A DNA stretch of 56,335 bases from JBFISM01 sp041608535 (lineage in GTDB: Bacteria; Actinomycetota; Acidimicrobiia; Spongiisociales; UBA5794). Shown here in pieces: positions 30,730 through 39,325 of the stretch. The stretch spans positions 1-56,335 of the forward strand of contig JBFISM010000006.1 in assembly GCA_041608535.1 (NCBI GenBank). The letters run 5' to 3'. Numbering within the stretch: position 1 is the stretch's first letter; each line of letters starts with the position of its first letter. A program made the position numbers and the translations under genes. The notes beneath the pieces were generated by a model. The model did not search any database, was not told the origin of the DNA, and saw nothing but the letters and a program-made list of their open reading frames with translations.

Positions 30730-33700
30730 ATGCAGGAAGACGTGCGCAGCTTTTCCCATCTCCACGTGCACACCGAGTTCTCGATGCTCGACGGTGCCGC
30801 TCGGGTGGCAGATCTGGTCGAAGCCGTGGCCGCCGATGGTCAGCCGGCGGTCGCCATCACCGATCACGGGGTCCTCTACGGCGTCGTCGACTTCACCAAT
30901 GCAGCCACCAATGCGGGTGTGCAGCCCATCATCGGCATGGAGGCGTACCTCACCCCGGGTTCGCGCTTCGACCACCCCCCACGCCGCAATGACATCCGGT
31001 ACCACATGACCTTGCTGGCGATCACCGAGACCGGCTATCGCAATCTGATGAAGCTCTCCAGCCAGGCCTATCTCGAGGGCTACTACTACAAGCCCCGCGT
31101 CGACCGTGAGTTGCTGGCTGCCCACAGCCAGGGTCTGATCGCTACCACCGGTTGTCTGGGTGGGCATGTCCCCCAGTTGCTGGCTCCGGATGCTTCTTCG
31201 GAGGAGGGCAACACCGGCCAGGTGCGCGACTTCGATGCCGCCGTCGCGGCAGCAGCCATGTACCAGGACATCTTCGGCAAAGAGAATTTCTTCGTCGAGG
31301 TGCAGGATCACGGCATCGAGGCGCAGCAGCGGATCATGGACGATCTGCTCGCCATCGCCGATCGGATCGGCGCCCCCTTGCTGGCCGCCAACGACAGCCA
31401 CTACACCTACGCCGCAGAAGCCGACGCACACGACGTGCTGTTGTGCATCCAGACGGGTGCGAACCGCTCCGACGAGGGCAGGTTCCGGTTCGACTCCGAG
31501 GAGTTCTACGTCAAGTCGGCCGCCGAGATGCGGGCTCTCTTCCCCGAAGAGCGGTACCCGGGGGCCTGCGACAACACGTTGCTGATCGCCGAACGGTGCG
31601 AGTTCACCCTGGAGCTCGGCGGGATACTGCTGCCCCAGTTCCCCGTCCCCGCCGGTGAGACCGAGAGCAGCTACCTGCGCCGGCTCGTCTTCGATGGTGC
31701 CCGCCACCGGTATGGCGACCAGCTCGAGTCTGAGGTGCTGGAGCGGATCGACTACGAGCTGCGGGTCATCGACGACATGGGATTTTCGGCGTATTTCCTC
31801 ATCGTGTGGGATCTCATCCGCTACGCCACCGAACAGAAGATCAGGACCGGTCCGGGTCGGGGGAGTGCCGCCGGCAGCATCGTGGCGTACTGCCTCGGGA
31901 TCACGAAGCTCGACCCCATCGAGTACGGCCTGATCTTCGAGCGGTTTCTCAACCCGGGCCGTCGCGAGATGCCCGACATCGACATGGACTTCGACGAGCG
32001 CTACCGCGCAGAGATGATCCGCTATTGCGCCGAGCGCTACGGCTCGGATCACGTTGCACAGATCATCACGTTCTCGACGATCAAGGGCCGTCAGGCGCTG
32101 CGGGATGCCGCACGAGTGCTCGGCTATCCCTACGGGCTGGGTGACCGGGTCTCCAAGCTGATGCCACCGGCGATCCTCGGCAAGGAGGCCACGCTCACCC
32201 AATGTCTCACCGAGCCTCTCCCCGAAGCAGATCCGAACGTGAGGGACTGGTACACCGCAGCCGTCGGTCTCCGCGAGGCTTTCGAGACCGATCCCGAGGC
32301 TCGCGAGGTCATCGAAACCGCACGGGGGCTCGAAGGGCTGCGCCGGCAGGACTCGATCCATGCCGCTGCCGTCGTCATCTCGCCGCAGCCGCTCACCGAG
32401 ATCGTGCCCATCCAGCGCAAGGGAGAAGACGCCGAGATCGTCACCCAGTATGAGATGCACGGGGTCGAGTCGCTGGGACTGCTCAAGATGGACTTCCTCG
32501 GGCTGCGCAACCTGGCCACCATCGAGCGAGCGCTCGAGCTGATCGAACGCAACACCGGTGAGCGCATCGACATCGATGCCATCCCGCTGGACGACCCCAA
32601 GGTCTTCGCCATGCTCCAAGAAGGCGATTCGATGGGTGTGTTCCAGTTCGAAGGCGGTCCAATGCGTGCGCTCATGCGCAATCTTCGTCCGGAGCGTTTC
32701 GAGCACCTCGTCGCACTCAACGCGCTCTACCGCCCCGGGCCCCTCGGTGCCGGGATGCACACGGAGTACGCCGACCGGAAGAACGGCAAGAGCAAGGTAG
32801 AGGTGCTCCATCCCGACATGGCAGACCTGCTCGAGGACACCTACGGAATCATGGTGTATCAGGAGCAGGTCATGCAGGTGGCGCAAAAGATGGCCGGCTA
32901 CACGATGATCGAAGCCGACACCTTGCGCAAGGCGATGGGGAAGAAGATCGCCGCGGTGATGCGCGAGCAGGAAGAGAAGTTCGTCGCCGGATGCGTCGCC
33001 AACGGCTACACCGAGCAGCTCGGCATGGAGTTGTTCGGCTTCATCGAGTACTTCGCCGGATACGGCTTCAATCGCAGCCATTCGGCGGCATACGGGCTGG
33101 TGGCGTACCAAACCGCATGGCTCAAAGCCCATCACCCGACCGAGTACATGGCGGCGTTGCTCACGGCATCGAAACGGGACAAGGACCGTACCGCCATCTA
33201 TCTCCACGAGTGCCGTCAGATGGGCATCCGGGTTCTCGTACCCGACGTCAACCGCTCGGAGACGGACTTCGCCGCCGTAGATGGCGAGATCACATTCGGT
33301 CTGTCGGCGGTGCGCAACGTCGGCGAAGCCGTGGTCGATCAGATCGTCGCAGAGCGGGAGAAGAACGGACCCTACGAGACATTCCGGGACTTCCTCAACC
33401 GCGTCGACTTGAGCGTGCTCAACAAGCGTCTGCTCGAATCCTTGATCAAGGCCGGTGCCTTCGACTCCATGGGCCACTCCCGTAAGGGTTTGGTGCTCGA
33501 TGCGCCGGCGCTGGTCGATGCCACCATCTCCCGGCGTCGCGCCGAGGACATGGGTCAGTACAGCCTCTTCGGAGGCACCGAATCCGAGATCGAGGAGGTG
33601 CCACTCGAGATCTCCGCGGTCGCATTCGACAAACGCCAGCAGCTCGCATTCGAGAAGGAGATGCTGGGTCTCTACGTGTCGGATCACCCGCTGTTCGGCG

Positions 33701-34245
33701 TCGAGACGGCGCTGCAGGCCATCTGCTCGACCTCGGTGCCCGGGTTGTGGGAGACGGCCGACAAGAGCGAGGCGACGATCGGAGGGATCGTGGGTTCGGT
33801 CACCCGGCGTTACACCAAGTCCGGCGACCCGATGCTCTTCTTCCCGCTCGAAGATCTGCAGGGCTCGGTCGAGGTCGTGGCCTTCCCCAGGGCCGTTGCC
33901 GAATACGGCCCGTTCATTCGGGAGGATGCCATCTTGGTGGTGAAGGGGCGAGTCGATCACCGTGGCGACGACGTGAAGTTCATCGCGGCCGAAGTCCGCG
34001 AGCCCGAACTGAGCGAGGAGGAGCAGCTGCGGTTGCGTATCCCGGCCTCGATGCTGTCACGCAACATGGTCGACCGACTCAAGGAGGCCTTGCAGAACCA
34101 TCCCGGTTCGGCACCTGTGTACCTGCACATGACCTCTGAGGCGGGGGAGAAGGTGATCCGCCTCGGTGACGAGCATCGTGTCGAGCCTCGGTCATCGTTG
34201 TTCGCCGAGTTGCGCGGGCTGCTCGGTGCGGCGGCAGTGCTGTGA
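30730..34245 (+). CDS. dnaE: DNA polymerase III alpha subunit DnaE
   Basis: The 1171-residue replicative polymerase starts with a PHP domain (F-S-H-L-H-V-H-T-E-F-S-M-L-D-G). The catalytic palm carries P-D-I-D-M-D-F-D (about 415-422) and M-D-F-L-G-L-R-N, followed by helix-hairpin-helix and OB-fold regions (I-G-G-I-V-G-S-V-T-R-R, G-S-V-E-V-V-A-F-P) typical of DnaE1. Length is normal. ATG 30730 was chosen because conservation begins there; ATG 30706, eight codons upstream, is possible and neither has a good ribosome binding site. It is followed by a convergent ATPase pair after 26 bp. Confidence 0.93.
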   Translation: MQEDVRSFSHLHVHTEFSMLDGAARVADLVEAVAADGQPAVAITDHGVLYGVVDFTNAATNAGVQPIIGMEAYLTPGSRFDHPPRRNDIRYHMTLLAITETGYRNLMKLSSQAYLEGYYYKPRVDRELLAAHSQGLIATTGCLGGHVPQLLAPDASSEEGNTGQVRDFDAAVAAAAMYQDIFGKENFFVEVQDHGIEAQQRIMDDLLAIADRIGAPLLAANDSHYTYAAEADAHDVLLCIQTGANRSDEGRFRFDSEEFYVKSAAEMRALFPEERYPGACDNTLLIAERCEFTLELGGILLPQFPVPAGETESSYLRRLVFDGARHRYGDQLESEVLERIDYELRVIDDMGFSAYFLIVWDLIRYATEQKIRTGPGRGSAAGSIVAYCLGITKLDPIEYGLIFERFLNPGRREMPDIDMDFDERYRAEMIRYCAERYGSDHVAQIITFSTIKGRQALRDAARVLGYPYGLGDRVSKLMPPAILGKEATLTQCLTEPLPEADPNVRDWYTAAVGLREAFETDPEAREVIETARGLEGLRRQDSIHAAAVVISPQPLTEIVPIQRKGEDAEIVTQYEMHGVESLGLLKMDFLGLRNLATIERALELIERNTGERIDIDAIPLDDPKVFAMLQEGDSMGVFQFEGGPMRALMRNLRPERFEHLVALNALYRPGPLGAGMHTEYADRKNGKSKVEVLHPDMADLLEDTYGIMVYQEQVMQVAQKMAGYTMIEADTLRKAMGKKIAAVMREQEEKFVAGCVANGYTEQLGMELFGFIEYFAGYGFNRSHSAAYGLVAYQTAWLKAHHPTEYMAALLTASKRDKDRTAIYLHECRQMGIRVLVPDVNRSETDFAAVDGEITFGLSAVRNVGEAVVDQIVAEREKNGPYETFRDFLNRVDLSVLNKRLLESLIKAGAFDSMGHSRKGLVLDAPALVDATISRRRAEDMGQYSLFGGTESEIEEVPLEISAVAFDKRQQLAFEKEMLGLYVSDHPLFGVETALQAICSTSVPGLWETADKSEATIGGIVGSVTRRYTKSGDPMLFFPLEDLQGSVEVVAFPRAVAEYGPFIREDAILVVKGRVDHRGDDVKFIAAEVREPELSEEEQLRLRIPASMLSRNMVDRLKEALQNHPGSAPVYLHMTSEAGEKVIRLGDEHRVEPRSSLFAELRGLLGAAAVL

Positions 34246-34271
34246 GTCGGGGGACGCCGTCTAGGTAGGGG

Positions 34272-35342
34272 CTAGGTAGCGGGCAGGTTCGGCAGCAACA
34301 CGTCGGTCAGTCCTTCCGCCGATCTCACCAACTCGACCAGCGAAGGGATGTCGGTCGGCGGGTCCAGCATCCACGGCACGGATGCGAGCGGGATGCCGTA
34401 GCGGGCGGCGAGGGACTCGCGTGCGGCTGCGGTGTGCTCGGCTTCGGCGCTCCACCGCTCGAGGTTGTGGGTCAGTGCGTCCCAGTCGGCCGCCCCGATG
34501 TCGGGTTGGCGCGGAGGCGGGGCGATCCCCTCCCACGCATGTGGAAGCTCGCGATTGAACACGATCACGCTCGGGGTGACGGCTCCGTTGGGGAGCTCGG
34601 TGAAGAAGCGACGGGTTTCCGACATCGGGGTCGGGGAGGCGTTGGTGACGATCACGGTCTGCGCCGCCTTGAGATGCCGTTCCACGCTACGGGAGCGAAC
34701 CAGCATCCCGTCGTAGAGATTGCGGAGATCGAGGAGAAACTCGGCGATCTCGGCGAGCAGCGGCCCCCCGAGCACGTTGTCTGCCAGCCGGAGCGCGGGC
34801 CGTGCGGCGACGTTGAACAGCGTCCGGCGGGCCGGGAGCCGGGCGCCGGTGATCCACCGCAGCAACCGCCCACCCACCAGCTCCCGCATCTGGCCGGGGG
34901 CGAGGATGAAGTCGATGCCACCAGCCGCCGGAGGCGTGTCGACGATCACGAGATCCCAGGCATGGCTCTCTACGTACTCCGCCATCTGTTCTCCGGCCGC
35001 GTATGCCTGTGCGGCGGGGAAGCGATCGGCAATTGCACGAAAGTATGGGTTGTCGAGCAGCCGGTCGCCGATGTCGGGGTCGGCGTGGCGGTGCACGATC
35101 GCCTCCCACGAGGCTGCCACGTCGAGCATTGCACCCCACAGGCCGGGGACGTCGGCCACTTGAAGCGGTTGGTTGCCCAGCTCGCCGACACCGAGAGCGT
35201 CGGCGAGACGCCGTGCCGGGTCGACGGTGACGACCAGCGTCCGCACGCCTCCCGCAGCGGCGGCGACGGCAAGCGCTGCGGCGATGGTCGTCTTGCCCAC
35301 CCCGCCGGCACCGGTCACGAGGATGACGTCCGTGCCGCTCAT
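34272..35342 (-). CDS. ArsA/BagB-like ATPase, second of a pair
   Basis: A 356-residue P-loop ATPase. The Walker A region is V-T-G-A-G-G-V-G-K-T-T (about 9-19), V-T-V-D-P-A-R-R-L-A follows, and D-T-P-P-A-A-G-G-I-D-F sits at the switch region. The signature lysine of the deviant Walker A (G-K-G-G) is replaced by Ala. The same G-A-G-G form is recalled for Mycobacterium tuberculosis Rv3680, which pairs with Rv3679 (BagAB). Such pairs sit at the membrane face and have been linked to metabolic stress tolerance; arsenite transport is not implied. The ATG overlaps the stop of its partner, implying coupling. Confidence 0.82.
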   Translation of the reverse strand: MSGTDVILVTGAGGVGKTTIAAALAVAAAAGGVRTLVVTVDPARRLADALGVGELGNQPLQVADVPGLWGAMLDVAASWEAIVHRHADPDIGDRLLDNPYFRAIADRFPAAQAYAAGEQMAEYVESHAWDLVIVDTPPAAGGIDFILAPGQMRELVGGRLLRWITGARLPARRTLFNVAARPALRLADNVLGGPLLAEIAEFLLDLRNLYDGMLVRSRSVERHLKAAQTVIVTNASPTPMSETRRFFTELPNGAVTPSVIVFNRELPHAWEGIAPPPRQPDIGAADWDALTHNLERWSAEAEHTAAARESLAARYGIPLASVPWMLDPPTDIPSLVELVRSAEGLTDVLLPNLPAT

Positions 35343-36199
35343 TCGGACACGTTCCACACCGAGCTGAGCCGTGCCGACACCTCGCCGGGTGTGAGCAGGC
35401 CGAACAGATTGGGCAGCACCTTGGCGCCATCGAGAGCATCGAGCCAGTACTGCTGGTGGGCGAAGAGCGTCTGATGACGCATGGCGGCGAGCCGGAGGTC
35501 ATCGTTTTCGACGCTGCCGATCACGTTCGGGTCGACATCGAGCTCCGGCAGCACGCGATTGGCGACCACCAGGGCGAGATCGATGAGCGGCTCGTTGGCC
35601 AGCTGGTCCAGCGACTGGATCGTCTCGACGATGGGAAGCTCCTCCGGGATGGTGACCAGCACCAGACCGCTGCGCATCGGTGAGGCGAGGAAGCGTCGCA
35701 TGAAGGTCGCTTGGCGTTGCACGATCCCGCGAGGGAGCAGACCCTCCAAGGTCACCGGGGCGCGCAGGTAGGAGATCAGCTGACCCAGCGGGGGAGCGTC
35801 GATGACCACCAAGTCCCAGTCGGGGAGCCCGGCCTCGTAGATCGGTTTGCCCATGGAGACCACTTCGCGGATGGCCGGTGCGGTTTCCACGAGGACTGCC
35901 AGGGCTTTGGTGAGCTGTTTGGTCGGGGCGGCCTTGGGGACGCGGAGCTGCAACTTCAGGTACTCGTCGAGGGCCCGGGGACGATCGATGGTCGCAGCCA
36001 TCACCCCGGCGGTGGTGCGGATCGGGTCGTGATGGAGCTCCTCGACACCGAGATGCAGCCCAAGGCCGAGCCCGTCCACCATGCCCATGGCGAGCACGCG
36101 CTTTCCGGCTTGGGCCGCAGCGAGGGCGACGGAGGCGGCCACAGCGGACTTACCGACCCCGCCCTTGCCCGAGACGATGAGAAGACGGCGTTCGAACAC
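35339..36199 (-). CDS. ArsA/BagA-like ATPase, first of a pair
   Basis: A 286-residue partner ATPase. It starts M-F-E-R-R-L-L-I-V-S-G-K-G-G-V-G-K-S (Walker A 11-18, with the signature lysine intact) and has V-V-I-D-A-P-P-L-G-Q at the switch. GTG 36197-36199 is chosen because TAGCCT lies 8 nt upstream on this strand (36213-36208), the leaderless spacing seen across this window, and because the protein then begins directly at the first beta strand. The alternative ATG at 36235 would collide with the divergent gene's ATG in a shared CATG. It probably forms a heterodimer with the product of the next gene. Confidence 0.82.
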   Translation of the reverse strand: MFERRLLIVSGKGGVGKSAVAASVALAAAQAGKRVLAMGMVDGLGLGLHLGVEELHHDPIRTTAGVMAATIDRPRALDEYLKLQLRVPKAAPTKQLTKALAVLVETAPAIREVVSMGKPIYEAGLPDWDLVVIDAPPLGQLISYLRAPVTLEGLLPRGIVQRQATFMRRFLASPMRSGLVLVTIPEELPIVETIQSLDQLANEPLIDLALVVANRVLPELDVDPNVIGSVENDDLRLAAMRHQTLFAHQQYWLDALDGAKVLPNLFGLLTPGEVSARLSSVWNVSE

Positions 36200-36207
36200 G
36201 GCGGGGA

Positions 36208-36226
36208 AGGCTAGTTGCGGTAGCCT
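36208..36226. promoter_or_regulatory. Symmetric bidirectional promoter with two leaderless -10 elements
   Basis: AGGCTAGTTGCGGTAGCCT is an inverted repeat whose arms are the two -10 hexamers. TAGCCT on the reverse strand (36213-36208) lies 8 nt from GTG 36199, and TAGCCT on the forward strand (36221-36226) lies 7 nt from ATG 36234. Only 7 bp separate the two, so polymerase can bind in one orientation at a time. Confidence 0.65.
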
Positions 36227-36233
36227 GGCGCCC

Positions 36234-36443
36234 ATGGCCGAACTCGACATGGATGACTTCCTCGAGCGTTTTCGCGAGCGTGCCGCTGCGGTCAAGGCCC
36301 GTGGCGTGCCACCGCTGGAGAACGAAGCTCGCCGCGCCTTCATCGCTCAGATGGAGAAGGACTATCTCGACTACTCCCTCATCGGCAATGCGGAGTGGTC
36401 GGTCGAGGACGACGAGCTCGTCCTGCGTATCCCGCTGAGCTGA
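36234..36443 (+). CDS. Conserved-looking 69-residue acidic protein, unknown function
   Basis: A small acidic protein opening with M-A-E-L-D-M-D-D-F-L-E-R-F-R-E-R-A, predicted mostly helical (up to about residue 50), then a short S-V-E-D-D-E-L-V-L-R-I-P-L-S beta ending. No domain is recognised. It is probably real: the leaderless -10 spacing is ideal, the frame is compact and ends cleanly, and it shares a symmetric promoter with the BagA-like ATPase, so a role with that ATPase pair is an attractive guess. Cytoplasmic: no membrane or signal segments. Confidence 0.65.
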   Translation: MAELDMDDFLERFRERAAAVKARGVPPLENEARRAFIAQMEKDYLDYSLIGNAEWSVEDDELVLRIPLS

Positions 36444-36462
36444 GCAGACGCGGCCGCCCGCC

Positions 36463-37257
36463 TCAGACCGCGATCGGGGCCTTGATCCCTGGATGAGGGT
36501 CGTAGTTCACCAGCGTGAAATGCTCGTAGCGGAACGCAAACAGGTCGTCCACCGCAGGGTCGATCAGCATCGTCGGAAGCCGGCGCGGTCGGCGGGACAG
36601 CTGCTCCCGGACTTGATCGAAGTGATTGGCATAGATGTGGGCATCGCCGAACGTGTGGACGAACGTACCCGGCCGGTACCCGGTCACCTGCGCCACCATC
36701 ATCAGCAGCAGGGAGTAGGACGCGATGTTGAACGGCACCCCTAGGAAGAGGTCGGCGCTGCGTTGGTAGAGCTGCAAGTCGAGATGGTCTCCGCCCACAT
36801 GGAACTGGAACAACGTGTGGCACGGCGGCAGCGCCATGTTGGGAATCTCAGCCGGATTCCACGCCGAGACGATGAGCCGCCGTGATCGTGGGTCGGTGCG
36901 AATCCGCTCCAGGACATCGGTGATCTGGTCGATGGTGGAGCCGTCGGGTGCGGGCCACGACCGCCATTGCACGCCGTACACCGGACCCAGGTCGCCGTGC
37001 TCGTCTGCCCACTCGTCCCAGATCGTGACCCCGTTGTCGTTGAGATACCCGATGTTCGAGTCACCGGCCAAGAACCACAGCAACTCGTGGATGATCGAGC
37101 GCAGGTGCACCTTCTTCGTTGTGACGAGGGGGAATCCGTCTCCCAGGTCGAAGCGGAGCTGACGTCCGAATACGCTTCTCGTTCCCGTGCCGGTGCGATC
37201 GGGACCGTCCACACCGTGCTCCAGCGTGTCTGCGACAAGATCGAGGTACTGCTGCAT
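36463..37257 (-). CDS. thyA: Thymidylate synthase ThyA
   Basis: The 264-residue enzyme, exactly the E. coli length, methylates dUMP to dTMP using methylene-tetrahydrofolate. The catalytic cysteine is Cys146 in A-L-P-P-C-H-T-L-F-Q-F. D-R-T-G-T-G-T near 22, H-E-L-L-W-F-L near 58, R-S-A-D-L-F-L-G-V-P-F-N and the C-terminal I-K-A-P-I-A-V are all present. ATG 37255-37257 is preferred over an upstream in-frame start at 37284 because AGGAAG precedes it and the N-terminus M-Q-Q-Y-L-D-L matches the family. Confidence 0.96.
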   Translation of the reverse strand: MQQYLDLVADTLEHGVDGPDRTGTGTRSVFGRQLRFDLGDGFPLVTTKKVHLRSIIHELLWFLAGDSNIGYLNDNGVTIWDEWADEHGDLGPVYGVQWRSWPAPDGSTIDQITDVLERIRTDPRSRRLIVSAWNPAEIPNMALPPCHTLFQFHVGGDHLDLQLYQRSADLFLGVPFNIASYSLLLMMVAQVTGYRPGTFVHTFGDAHIYANHFDQVREQLSRRPRRLPTMLIDPAVDDLFAFRYEHFTLVNYDPHPGIKAPIAV

Positions 37258-37505
37258 GTCTCTTCCTGGGGCCGCCGCTGCCATTCCGGACCCCGCCCGG
37301 TCGGGCGGTTGGGTCCTTGCTCCGCCGCATCACGGCGAATCACATGGATGTGATTCCGAGTCTATCACTCGGGTCGCCGGTGCGCATGGCTCGCGGCCGA
37401 CCGGTCGGCCCCGGGCGGGAGATCATCGGATTGCGGGGCGGGGTACCAGGCTGCGACGTGGCGCTTTGCACGCGGACGGTGGCCGGTCTTGGCGAAACCG
37501 AGCGG

Positions 37506-37511
37506 TAATCT
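37506..37511 (+). promoter_or_regulatory. -10 element of a leaderless promoter
   Basis: TAATCT lies 7 nt before ATG 37519, with no Shine-Dalgarno sequence. The 260 bp between here and thyA (37258-37518) hold no gene that can be supported. Confidence 0.55.
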
Positions 37512-37518
37512 TCGTCCG

Positions 37519-37815
37519 ATGACACCGCTGCGACTCGTCATTGGTGCGCTCATCGCCGTGGCCATCGGCATTGCGCTCATCCCGCTCGCCGTGCTCCTCG
37601 ATCTGCACGAGGGTGGCACCGGTTGGGGTCTGTGCACCCAGGGCCTGTCCAACTGTCGCAACTCGTACTTCGCCGGGTTCGAGTTCGTGGCCTACATCCT
37701 GGGTTCGCTGTTTGCGGTGCTTGCGGTCACCCAGGTGATCGTCAAACTCTTGCGCTGGCTGGAGCGGCGCGAGGCACGAGCGCAAGGACGCAGCACCGCC
37801 GGGATGGCGCGATGA
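37519..37815 (+). CDS. Two-helix membrane protein, unknown function
   Basis: A 98-residue protein with two transmembrane helices (about 5-26 and 54-75). A short extracytoplasmic loop between them contains two cysteines (L-C-T-Q-G-L-S-N-C) that could form a disulfide. The C-terminus is basic (E-R-R-E-A-R-A-Q-G-R). No family is recognised. It is leaderless by spacing and overlaps the following membrane-protein gene by 4 nt, so the two are probably made together. Confidence 0.7.
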   Translation: MTPLRLVIGALIAVAIGIALIPLAVLLDLHEGGTGWGLCTQGLSNCRNSYFAGFEFVAYILGSLFAVLAVTQVIVKLLRWLERREARAQGRSTAGMAR

Positions 37816-38204
37816 CAGATGGGCCATCACGTCCCGATGGCCTTCCCGAGTACAACGACCTCCCGCTGCGTAGCCGGTTGCGCGACTATCTCGTCGTCTG
37901 GGTGATCGGGGCGGCCGGAGGAGCGCTGGTCGGGGCGGCCGTGGACGGTGTCGCTGGGGCCGGGTATGGGTTGCTGTTCCTCGGTATCGGTTTTCTCTTG
38001 TTCGGCGGTGTCAGCGGTGGGGGCTACACGCGGCGGCGTCCGGGGGCGGTGGCCGCCCGGTTGGGTCGGAGCGAGGAGGGGGCGGTGCGACGGCCACCAC
38101 GGAGGAGGCGGGGTTGGACGCGCCCGGAAGCCAACCCGACCGCCCTCTGGTCGGTGATCGGCGGGTTTGCCTACGTTGCGGTCGGTTTCTGGCTCATCGG
38201 CTGA
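37812..38204 (+). CDS. Small membrane protein with Gly-rich helices, unknown function
   Basis: A 130-residue protein: a hydrophilic N-terminus, a pair of closely spaced glycine-rich hydrophobic segments (about 30-70), an Arg-rich cytoplasmic stretch (R-R-P-P-R-R-R-R-G-W), and a last helix (about 113-129). No known domain is seen. It is translationally coupled to the preceding membrane gene (ATGA overlap). Its last 34 nt overlap the convergent thioesterase gene. Confidence 0.65.
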   Translation: MTDGPSRPDGLPEYNDLPLRSRLRDYLVVWVIGAAGGALVGAAVDGVAGAGYGLLFLGIGFLLFGGVSGGGYTRRRPGAVAARLGRSEEGAVRRPPRRRRGWTRPEANPTALWSVIGGFAYVAVGFWLIG

Positions 38205-38686
38205 TCCGCTCGCGGCGCTGCCGCCGCATCGGATGCGGGCAGCGGGTCCCTGGTGATGAACATCGCACGCGCCGAGGCGATCTCGCGGTCGGCATCGTCG
38301 ACCATGACTGCCGACAGCATCACCCGCTTGCCGCGGTGGTCATCGAGCCGGCCGACGAGACGGAAGGTGCCGCTGCACTCGGCCGGTCTGCGAAAGCGCA
38401 GATCCATCGTGCCCGTCACGACCGTGTGACCAATGAGCAACATCGCCGTCCATGCCATCACCTCGTCGAGCGCAGCGGCGACGATGCCACCGTGGATCAC
38501 CTCGGGAAAGCTCCGGTAATCGGGACGTGGGTTCCAGGTACACGTCACGGTGGCGTCTCCGGTGCCGAAGTCGCCGAGCTGGAGACCGATCGGGTTGTCG
38601 CTGCCGCACCCGAAACAACCACCGAAGGCATCCCTGATGGCGGCGATATCGACCACGGGAGCGGTCGGTTCGGGGGCCCGGCTCAC
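38171..38686 (-). CDS. PaaI/hotdog-fold thioesterase
   Basis: The 171-residue protein has the hotdog thioesterase pattern. C-F-G-C-G near residue 25 is followed by N-P-I-G-L, then V-I-H-G-G-I-V-A-A-A-L-D-E-V-M-A near 70, where the helix carries the catalytic Asp/Glu, then the G-T-M-D-L-R-F-R-R-P strand. Such enzymes hydrolyse acyl-CoA thioesters in the cytoplasm; the acyl group here is unknown. GTG 38684-38686 overlaps the TGA of the phosphoribosyltransferase gene upstream, so the two are coupled. The C-terminal 20 residues are unconserved and overlap a convergent gene. Confidence 0.82.
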   Translation of the reverse strand: MSRAPEPTAPVVDIAAIRDAFGGCFGCGSDNPIGLQLGDFGTGDATVTCTWNPRPDYRSFPEVIHGGIVAAALDEVMAWTAMLLIGHTVVTGTMDLRFRRPAECSGTFRLVGRLDDHRGKRVMLSAVMVDDADREIASARAMFITRDPLPASDAAAAPRADQPMSQKPTAT

Positions 38687-39249
38687 GGTGCCGCCAGCTC
38701 GATCGTGCGATCTGCGATCGAGGTCACGTCGACGAGCGAGTACACCATCCACCCGTGACTCTCGAGCCGGCGGCGACCCTCCATGAATGATTTCTCCACC
38801 GCGAACACGAATGCCGCCACGTCGCACCCGGCTTCTTCGGTGATCTCGCCCAGTGCTTCGGCCGTGCGGCCTTGACTGAGGATGTCGTCGACGATGGCGA
38901 CCCTGGCGCCGGGTGGCAGCACTCGTCGTGCCACCTCCACCCGGTACTCCACCCCCTTCGTTGGCGATGTCACCTCGCGGGCGTACGAGTAGCGGTCTCC
39001 GGTACCGAGGTACTTCTTGGCGTACACCATCGGTACATCCATGGCGAGCGAGCAAGCCAGCGCCGGCGGTATCCCCGACGCTTCGGCGGTGAGCAGTAGG
39101 TTCGGGCCGTGTGGTTCGAGCAGCGTCGCCATCTCGGCACCGATCGATCGCATCACGTCCGCCTCCACCCGGTGATTGAGGAAGTCGTCCACCTTGACCA
39201 AGTCGCCTTCGATCCGGCCCCGGACCCTGATGGCCTCGTGTAGATCCAC
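38683..39249 (-). CDS. xpt: Xanthine phosphoribosyltransferase-like enzyme
   Basis: A 188-residue type I phosphoribosyltransferase. The PRPP loop is V-A-I-V-D-D-I-L-S-Q-G-R-T near 125. The N-terminal L-V-K-V-D-D-F-L-N-H-R-V and central E-A-S-G-I-P-P-A-L-A match xanthine phosphoribosyltransferases rather than orotate enzymes. It would salvage xanthine (or guanine) to the nucleotide with PRPP. GTG 39247-39249 was chosen: reverse-strand TACGAT (39261-39256) lies 6 nt ahead, a leaderless arrangement, and the protein then starts V-D-L-H-E-A-I-R, as expected for the family. Confidence 0.82.
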   Translation of the reverse strand: MDLHEAIRVRGRIEGDLVKVDDFLNHRVEADVMRSIGAEMATLLEPHGPNLLLTAEASGIPPALACSLAMDVPMVYAKKYLGTGDRYSYAREVTSPTKGVEYRVEVARRVLPPGARVAIVDDILSQGRTAEALGEITEEAGCDVAAFVFAVEKSFMEGRRRLESHGWMVYSLVDVTSIADRTIELAAP

Positions 39250-39255
39250 CTCGCC

Positions 39256-39261
39256 ATCGTA
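39256..39261 (-). promoter_or_regulatory. -10 element of a leaderless promoter (xpt)
   Basis: Reverse-strand TACGAT ends 6 nt before GTG 39249. No ribosome binding site is present. Confidence 0.5.
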
Positions 39262-39325
39262 CCGGTGCGGTGGTGCGCCCGCCGTGGCGGAAGATGCGCT
39301 CGATCGAGCGGAGGGCCCCGCTCGG

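Noticed and set aside
29608..33960. A 1450-codon reverse-strand open frame spanning dnaE
   Set aside because: Only its last part (29608-30573) is pfkA. The rest is antisense to dnaE and lacks stops because of GC-rich codon bias; it shows no protein-like motifs.
34245..34290. A near-repeat CTAGGTAG after dnaE as a terminator or insertion duplication
   Set aside because: The two copies are only 8 bp, have no hairpin potential and include the stop codon of the ATPase gene; too short to interpret.
37317..37508. A 63-codon forward frame between thyA and the membrane-protein gene
   Set aside because: No recognisable features. The leaderless promoter for the next gene overlaps its end, and composition looks non-coding.
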